In this document: positions 57,577-64,000 of the stretch, piece after piece | Layout of the letters: each line of letters starts with the position of its first letter | How positions within the stretch are numbered: position 1 is the stretch's first letter | NCBI GenBank assembly: GCA_003971905.1 | Contig: RSEE01000004.1 | Location: 1,178,001 to 1,242,000 of the forward strand | DNA from: Moniliella sp. 'wahieum' | Lineage: Eukaryota > Basidiomycota > Moniliellomycetes > Moniliellales > Moniliellaceae | Direction: 5' to 3' | Length of the DNA stretch: 64,000 nucleotides | Position numbers and translations under genes: made by a program | Notes under the pieces: model-generated | The model's input: the letters and a program-made list of their open reading frames with translations, nothing else | Databases searched by the model: none | What the model was told of the DNA's origin: nothing

Positions 57577-59511
57577 GGTGGGCTGAACGGCGAACGGATT
57601 GAGGATAGCGGCTGTGAAGAGCTTCAGGTGTTGGCAGACAAAAGACGAATTCTCAGCATTACGTCGTTGGACAACGCATTTATACTCGACGGGGGTGAGA
57701 GGAGAGGTGGGGGTGTGATCTGGCAGGGATGGCTTCGTGCGCACATTGGCAACAGTGAATAGGGATGTGTCAGCATCTCACAAGTGCCCAGTACATCCGT
57801 GTGAGCAGGACCTGTGTTGTTGTGGGGAGGGAGAGGCCATCGGGATGCCAGCAGCCCGCATTAGTGATCGATGATCGAAATCGATGTTCATGGGGCGGAC
57901 CGGTGAGACAAGTGCAGACGCTGCACCGGCGAGGGAGCGGCATCCATGTCATCAGTCATCCTGTCGTCTTCACGTATCCTTGGCCGCCGAAAGTGTGGCG
58001 GAGAGCGGCATGTGGCACCACAGCTTGGGCGTTGCCGAGAGAGGGACTTCCATCGTAGTTCCTAGGGGGTTGTTCGCCGACCCCAGCCCCGAAACAACAG
58101 GCGCCACAGGCCCTGTGTTGGAGCCCCCACCCCTATACTCCCCCTCTCGACCATTGCCCGCATTGTTTGATTTTGAGATGGTCGTCTGGTGCTCAGGCTG
58201 GGTGCGGCTCACAGAAGAGCGGCGCCGCTCACACTCAGCGTGCTGAGTTCAGCGCTCACAGATCACCTCAGGCCTCACACCACACCACAACTTCGTCTCA
58301 GCCATTACTTAGTACACCGCCACACGCTTAGAAGCGACTTGCCCGACCACCACCTTCCAGGTACTTTTGGAGTCCCGCATTGGGGCTCCAAGTTTTCTCC
58401 CCGCTGTCATCATCCGCTTGTTGGGGCGGAGAAGCGGGACGGACCACAGGCTGCCTGCAAACCAACAACCGAAAGGAGCGGACAGGGCCGTGGTGGCAGC
58501 TGCGCGCCCTAACCTGATCGCGATGATCATCAGTCATCGACTCATCATATGATTTTGCGCTTCTTCTTCGCCGCCACAAACGCGAAAACGTTTCACCATT
58601 TGCATTGCAGGAACATTGAACGCCCTGAACGCTGAACCACGCCCAACTCAGCGCTGAACATACTAAGCGGCATATGAACATGAACCTCATCCCACGCCTT
58701 CTAGTTCTGCCCGTTCGCGCGCATCGCGCATCGTCATTCGGAAAAAACATATTGCTTTTCCAAACCTTGCCAACGACCTTGACCGGGGTGAACTCACCCT
58801 CTCTCAGACCTCGTGTCCCTCGGACGTGAGCTCTTCTTAGATCTCACGCGTTAAGACCCTCCTCTCACCCCGTCTCTGTACAGTCCGCCTATTCTGCCCC
58901 ACTAATTTGTCCATACTCCAGCAAGACCAAACCGTAGTCAAGGGCCCAGAATCTGATCTCATATTGAGAGGGGCGCAGGCGCCCAGGCCTCTCAGGACAT
59001 CTTCCCGCACCTCTTCCCCCAGACAAGATTACGTGAGGGACAAGACAGCAGCCAGTGTCCACGGCACTTTTCTCGTGTGGAATCAACGTCGTCATCATCC
59101 AACCGTACGCCCTCAACAGCAACGCTGAGGCCGGCAGTCAATTGGGTATTAGTGAGGAGACCGGTCAACCTGGTGGAAAGAGGGAGAAAGTGAGAATCGT
59201 AGTAGGTGTACCACATGAGCATGGGGACATTGGAAATTGGATCCTGGATCTTGGACGAGATGCCCACAGGACCCTAGAAGTTGCCCTTACACCCAGCGTT
59301 TAGAATGAGCTTGGTACTGAAGTGTCGCACCACATGTTACATGATACACGTTACATGTTACCGATCATCGATAATCTCTAGGCCGAACCAAGACAACGCA
59401 GACAACACAACGCCCAGTACCACTAGGAACGGGGCGGCGGTTGGGGAGAAGGCCTAGGGGTTTGTGAGCAGTGATTAAATCCATTGCTACCATCCCACCT
59501 GCATCAGTGCA
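57577..59511. other. Intergenic region, 1.9 kb
   Basis: No gene supported. Contains ATCGATGATCGAAATCGATG near 57864, a CTCAGCG...CTGAG...CAGCG cluster at 58233-58258, AACGCTGAA/CAGCGCTGAAC elements near 58620-58660 and GTTACATG repeats at 59333-59360. Confidence 0.55.
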
Positions 59512-59977
59512 TCAGTTCAGACTAAAGCTCTTGATGGCTTTCTTTCCCTGCTTGAGCATGGAAACAATGGGCGCTTCCGCGGAATCTTCATCTGGGGGTG
59601 TGGAGGCGAGGTCAGAACGATGAACATCACTCGCTCGTGGGGAAGGGGGGGGGGGGGGTGGACATACAAGCGCGCTGGGCCTCCAAGGCCTTGATGACTT
59701 TGGCCTGGTCATCCGCATCCTTGCCGCTCAGGCCACCTGAATTGTACTCAGCCAAGAATCTTTGTCCGGCAGCGCGGTTGTTGGCCTTGACCTGCAGGAA
59801 GGAGTAGACTCCGACGCCAAAGAGGGCAGCCCAGCTGGGGAGGCGGCGGGCATGGTCAGCATGTGGCTCCTGGGAAGGGCGGGGAAAGAAGGGGGGGCAA
59901 CGCTACCTGCAGAGGATGAGGCTTGGGCGCCCCTTGTACACGGAGCGAGGGCCTCCAGCGACTCTTGGGCTCGACAT
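59512..59977 (-). CDS. Small single-span membrane protein, unknown function
   Basis: A clean three-exon gene without frameshift. The ATG at 59977 gives MSSPRVAGGPRSVYKGRP. An intron at 59835-59906 joins SLILCSWAALFGVGVYSFLQ, which forms one membrane helix. The second exon continues VKANNRAAGQRFLAEYNSGG and SGKDADDQAKVIKALEAQRA. The second intron (59592-59667) contains a run of about 15 Cs as its pyrimidine tract and joins YEDSAEAPIVSMLKQGKKAI with a stop at 59512. About 105 residues: short N-terminus, one helix, then a charged amphipathic tail. The size and layout resemble small mitochondrial inner-membrane or ER proteins, but I cannot name the family. Confidence 0.7.
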
Positions 59978-60315
59978 GGCTGAGTGTGGCGACGAAGCTG
60001 AGAGTGGGACGATTGCAAGTGACAGTGACTGCGCCGGCTGGTGGTTGGCGGAGCGGAATGGAGGCCGGACGGAACAGCGGCATGACTGAAATTTCAGGAC
60101 GCCACGCCACCCCCGCACCTTGCTCGGCGGAAGGCCTGGTGGGGCTGGATCGGTTGATGACTACGTTGATTAGATACAGGGGGGGCTATTACCGGTGCCG
60201 GTTACCAGCCGGATTACCCCCCCAGCAGCCCCGCCATTCGCCCTCGTGCCTCCGCCCCCCATCGCCCAGCCCTGCACGTCTCCTGGCCGCCCACTCGTCC
60301 ATCCCCATCCCCCCC
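59978..60315. other. Divergent promoter region
   Basis: 338 bases between the small membrane protein and the CLC gene. It must hold both promoters. C-rich on the plus strand near the CLC start; no clear motif. Confidence 0.5.
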
Positions 60316-63300
60316 ATGGCCCATCTGCCCAAGGCCGAAACTCCGAGCGGACGGCGCTTTGCCCCCGCTGCCGTCTCCGCCCCTCCGTCCCCGCCCAGTC
60401 CCGAGCCCACTCCCACGTCCATGCCATCGCCCATGTATGCTCCCCCTTCTGCCTCTGTCTCCCTGATCCATCTGTGCTAATCTTCCCGCCTTCTCTCTCT
60501 GCGCTCTCTTTTTCTCACCCCAGGGCCGAGAGGGGTGCAAAACCCGTCCTGCCTCGCCGCAACGACGCAGATTGGCTCCCGTCTCTCGCTCCGATCCCTC
60601 TTTCCCCCAGTTTGCCTTCGACGCCCCATGCACACACGAACGTGCATCCGCACCCGCGCCCGCGATCAGTTACTTTCCGCGCACCTCGACCATGGGCTCG
60701 TACGACGACCCGGCGCTGCAAGATGACTTTGTCCGGAGCGCAGGGAACGGGGTACGGGTGGGGTACGAATCGTACATGCTCATTGACTGGACACACGACT
60801 GGATCAAAGAGTCGTTCCGTCTGCGCCGACTCCGTGGGGAGAAGGTGTACGTGGCCGTCTGGATCAGTTGCTCGACAAGTCGCTAGGATGGATCTTGGTC
60901 GTTTGGATTGGCGTGGTAGTGGCGCTGATTGCTGGTGGGGTGGTCATGTCAGAAGCGGTGCTGTTCGATCTCAAAGAAGGCTATTGCCGCGTGGACTGGA
61001 AGCGTTCCCGCCGCTTTTGCTGCCCCGACCAACAGGAGGGTGAATCGTGTGCGGCCTGGGTTGGGTGGGGGACCGATTGGCTTCCACCCCGGCGACTCAG
61101 TGGGTGGCTAGCCACGCGGCTTACCTTGGTTTTGCCGTACGTTCATTTTTTTCATCCCCTCGGTTAATTAGTGATGGGCAGCACCGGACCTGACCACCGC
61201 ATTGATGACAGCTGTTATGGGCGATCAGCGCGTCAGTGTTGACTATCTACCTCACCTCGTCGGACCTATTTGATCCGCCCGCGCCAGGGGGGGCGGTGAC
61301 GGCAGAGTCAGTGTCGCGCCCTGCATCTGTGTTCAAAACGTACGGCACTCTTTCCTCGACTCCGGGTTCGCTCATGGGTCATGTGGCGCGTACGAGTCGG
61401 GTGCAGAAGGCGCTTCCGCCACGCAAGACCCTCTATTGGGGCGCGGGGAGTGGGATTGGCGAAGTGCGTGTGATCCTCAGTGGGGTGGTGATCCATGGGT
61501 ACTTGTACGTATCCCTATTTGTCCTGTCTTTCTCTCAGTCTCTATCTCTCTTTTGGTATGTTCGAGCTAGGGATTGACCCTTTCTTTTGCCCTAGGGGCT
61601 TCTGGGCGCTGGTGACCAAAGCGGTTGGCCTAGCGCTGTCTGTAGCGTCGGGTCTTAACGCAGGGAAAGAAGGTCCGTTTGTGCATATGGCCGCGTGTGT
61701 GGGAAACCTGCTATCACGTTCCATTCCAGGCAAGTACCGTACCAATGAAGCCAAACGCCGGGAAATCATCTCCTGTGCCGCGGCCGCTGGGGTGGCGGTA
61801 GCGTTTGGGGCACCCGTGGGGGGCGTATTATTCTCGCTAGAAGAAGTTTCGCTCCATTTCCCCTCCAAAGTCATGTTCCGTGCGTTTGCCTGTGCTCTCA
61901 CGGCGGCACTGACGTTACGGGCCATTGACCCATTTGGAACGGGACGCATTGTTCTTTTCCAAGTGGAGTACGACACAGATTGGCGGTGGGAAGAGGTGCC
62001 GTTTTTTTCTGTTGCTGGGCGTGTTTGGCGGGATATGGGAGTGTTCACCAAGCTCAACACGTTCTGGGCTCGCACAGTGAGGGGAAAAACAGGCGTTGCA
62101 TCCCATCCCATCGTGGAAGTGGCCGTCACCACTCTCACTGCTTTCCTGGCGTGGAGGAACCCGTACTTGCGTATGGGAGGAGCCGAGCTGATCAGCGAGT
62201 TGTTCCAGGAATGTCATGCACACGATACGTTGGATGGGCTGTGCGTGGGCTCCGAGGACGAAGTACGCCCACTGTTCCTCTCGCTGGGGGTGCGCTGGTG
62301 GCCAAAGCGGGCCTGGCCGTGATCACGTTTGGGCTAAAGTTACCAGCGGGGATTTTCATTCCGTCCTTGGCTGCCGGTGCGCTCTGTGGCCGTCTCCTGG
62401 GGCTAGGCATGCAATACATGCAATGGCGCCATCCCACCTCCTCTTTACTTCACTGGTGTCCCACCGACGCCCCTGCGTCGTCCCTGGCGTCTACGCGATG
62501 GTCGGCGCCGCCGCCACCTTATCGGGTGTGACCCGCACCACAATTTCTTTGGTGGTCATCATGTTTGAGTTAACGGGCCGCTTGACGTACAGTTTGCCCG
62601 TCATGCTGGCCATCTTGTTAGCTCGTACCCTTGCTGACGCACTCGAGCCCGAGAATATTTACGAAAAGGACATCTTGGCCTCGGGCTTGCCTTACCTCAA
62701 CCCCCACCTCCCCCACCATTGGGATGACGCCACTGTCCTCGATGCGCTCGACACGGCCGTCGATCCCATTGGCTCGATCGGAACCAACACCCTAGCCAGC
62801 CTGGAACGCAAGTTGGCCCGTTTGGCCAAGGATTCGGTCATGCCGATGGGGGCTTTCCCCTGTTGCTGCCCGATCCCTCTTGGAACCAAGGCGGCGCAGC
62901 CCGCTTGGTGGGGTACATTTCTGCTTCGGAGCTAGAGCATGCATTGGCCAACTTGCGCCATGCCTCCTTTCCCGATTCGTCGCCGTGCACATTTTTGGCA
63001 CTGGAGGAGCCTGTGCGAGGCGAAGGGGCCCCCTTGGACTTGACCCGTTACGTTGACTCGGCCCCGATCTCGATCCGCATCCACACGCCGCTCGAGCTGG
63101 TGCACAAATACTTTTCCACCTTGGGCCTGCGCTACCTTGTCGTCACCGAGCATGGACGGTTCCGCGGCATGATTTGGAAAAAGAAGTACGTTGCTAGCTG
63201 CGTTGCGGTTGCGTCTATCGTATGCCGGCTTGGTTTCGCTGGCCTGATTTGTGACTCCTGACTAGTGACTGACCAACAACGAATCTGTCTGGCCCTCTGT

Positions 63301-63351
63301 GCAAACAGCTGGATCGACTTTGTGCACCAGGTGGATGCTGCCTCGGGTTGA
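60316..63351 (+). CDS. CLC-type chloride channel/transporter (Gef1-like)
   Basis: Endomembrane Cl-/H+ exchanger. The ATG at 60316 gives MAHLPKAETPSGRRFAPAAV. An intron at 60435-60523 joins AERGAKPVLPRRNDADWLPS. Then come GNGVRVGYESYMLIDWTHDW, LDKSLGWILVVWIGVVVALI and a lumenal Cys segment. The selectivity motif reads GAGSGIGEVRVILSG (61440-61470). GLNAGKEGPFVHMAA follows, with the gating Glu in GKEGP, and AFGAPVGGVLFSLEEVSLHF with the inner Glu pair. The transport core ends near 62650 (TLADALEPENIYEKDILASG). Two CBS domains follow, the second with LELVHKYFSTLGLRYLVVTE. An intron (about 63187-63308) precedes the last exon, SWIDFVHQVDAASG, with a stop at 63349. Frameshifts lie near 60600, 60870, 61070, 62000, 62280, 62440 and 62850; further introns near 61150-61230 and 61505-61597. 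Confidence 0.92.
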
Positions 63352-63820
63352 GCAGCGGCCAAGCGCGCCAGGAGGTCTGGACAGGTACACGTCATCCACG
63401 GCAAACATTTTATATCCCGCTGCGCCTGCCATATGCATTCCCCCCACCCCCTTCCTTCTCGTCTCCATCATTTGGCAATACAGCTCATATTCTTGTTGCC
63501 CTCGCTTTACCTCTTCGCGTTGCCATGACCTCCATATGAACATACATGTGAACCTCTTTTACCTTGCCCTTCTTTACTCTTCATGTTTCTACATATATAT
63601 CATCCCCTTTCCCCTCTATATTCTCACCACGAGTCCACAAGCATGCGGATTAGGATACTAGCGGCATACAACTGCAAAAAGTAAATCGTGCGAAGAACGG
63701 GAAAGCAAAGGACAATGGTGGCGCAGGGTAGAAGGGGGGTGGGGGGAGGGCCCAGACCTTACTCACACAGACAGGAGGTCCCAAAGTATATTATATCGTA
63801 GCATGGTAATCATTTCACGG
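63352..63820. other. Intergenic region between convergent CLC and the right-edge gene
   Basis: 3' regions of two convergent genes. No gene seen. Confidence 0.5.
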
Positions 63821-64000
63821 TTACTCCTCATCCGAATCGGCGAGGTAAGCGCGCCTGCCACGGGATCCGAGCGCAGGCAACTCTTCTTCCGTCTCGCTCT
63901 CCTCATGCACCGCCGATGACTCCCTAGACGACGCATACGACGCACCACGACGGTGGGTGGCAGAACTGGCTTGGCGCCGCACCTCCGAGCGCGAGGGCAG
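63821..64000 (-). CDS. C-terminal end of an unknown gene (cut by window edge)
   Basis: The frame entering from the right edge reads Ser/Arg/Glu-rich sequence (RRGASYASSRESSAVHEESE, TEEELPALGSRGRRAYLADS) and stops at 63821. The biased, charged composition and a natural acidic end (DSDEE) support coding. Identity cannot be told from this piece. Confidence 0.55.
   Translation of the reverse strand: MPSRSEVRRQASSATHRRGASYASSRESSAVHEESETEEELPALGSRGRRAYLADSDEE

Noticed and set aside
1-64000. A cell-wall or secretory gene cluster
   Set aside because: Several wall and traffic genes occur, but they are interspersed with unrelated housekeeping genes, on both strands, with independent promoters. Nothing indicates co-regulation or a biosynthetic cluster.

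Overview
This is a eukaryotic nuclear window. The genes are monocistronic, lie on both strands, and are interrupted by short introns of about 50-90 bases with GTRNGT donors, CTRAC-like branch sites and pyrimidine-rich CAG/TAG acceptors. Gene content is fungal: chitin synthase, Kre6/Skn1, Ytp1-like, Dbf2/Sid2 kinase, Erf4 and Gef1-type CLC. GC-rich coding sequence, few introns per gene and gene-to-gene gaps of 0.1-3.5 kb would fit a basidiomycete, possibly Ustilaginomycotina. That placement is inference only. Nothing prokaryotic (operons, CRISPR, prophage) is present, and I see no intact transposon.

Layout. 1-11175 holds five minus-strand genes: chitin synthase (cut by the left edge), frequenin/NCS-1, an EMB8/ABHD-type hydrolase, an acyltransferase-3 membrane protein and a GH16-like secreted protein. 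11176-14631 is a 3.5-kb gene desert. 14632-30678 holds Sed5 syntaxin (+), an atypical Ser/Thr kinase (-), a PP2C phosphatase (+), an unknown Pro-rich protein (-), Erf4 (-), Kre6/Skn1 (-) and Dbf2/Sid2 (-). 31386-34108 carries a 5S rRNA gene (+), the uS5 ribosomal protein gene RPS2 (+) and an intron-containing tRNA-Ala (-). 36612-47417 carries a Ytp1-like membrane protein (+), a doubtful gene (-), pyruvate kinase (+), a possible small gene (+), a Ptm1/GOST seven-transmembrane protein (+) and Rfc4 (-). 48745-64000 carries Rer1 (-), an unknown protein (-), a GMC oxidoreductase (-), an MFS transporter (-), a small membrane protein (-), a CLC chloride transporter (+) and the C-terminus of an unknown gene (-).

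The genes do not form one pathway. Two loose themes recur: cell wall and surface (chitin synthase, Kre6, GH16-like, GMC, acyltransferase) and secretory traffic (Sed5, Rer1, Erf4, GOST, NCS-1, CLC). Clustering by chance is the simplest reading.

Two features dominate interpretation. First, many highly conserved genes are broken by single- or double-base indels, often in homopolymers, while the flanking frames continue the same protein family perfectly. This looks like an unpolished long-read assembly rather than real pseudogenes. CDS spans below therefore run over frameshifts and introns. Second, the intergenic DNA is rich in short-period arrays of near-palindromic 6-12-mers (CTGAGCG, CATGCATGAT, GTGACATGT, GTGACC, TGACGCG, CTTCAAG), often just upstream of start codons.
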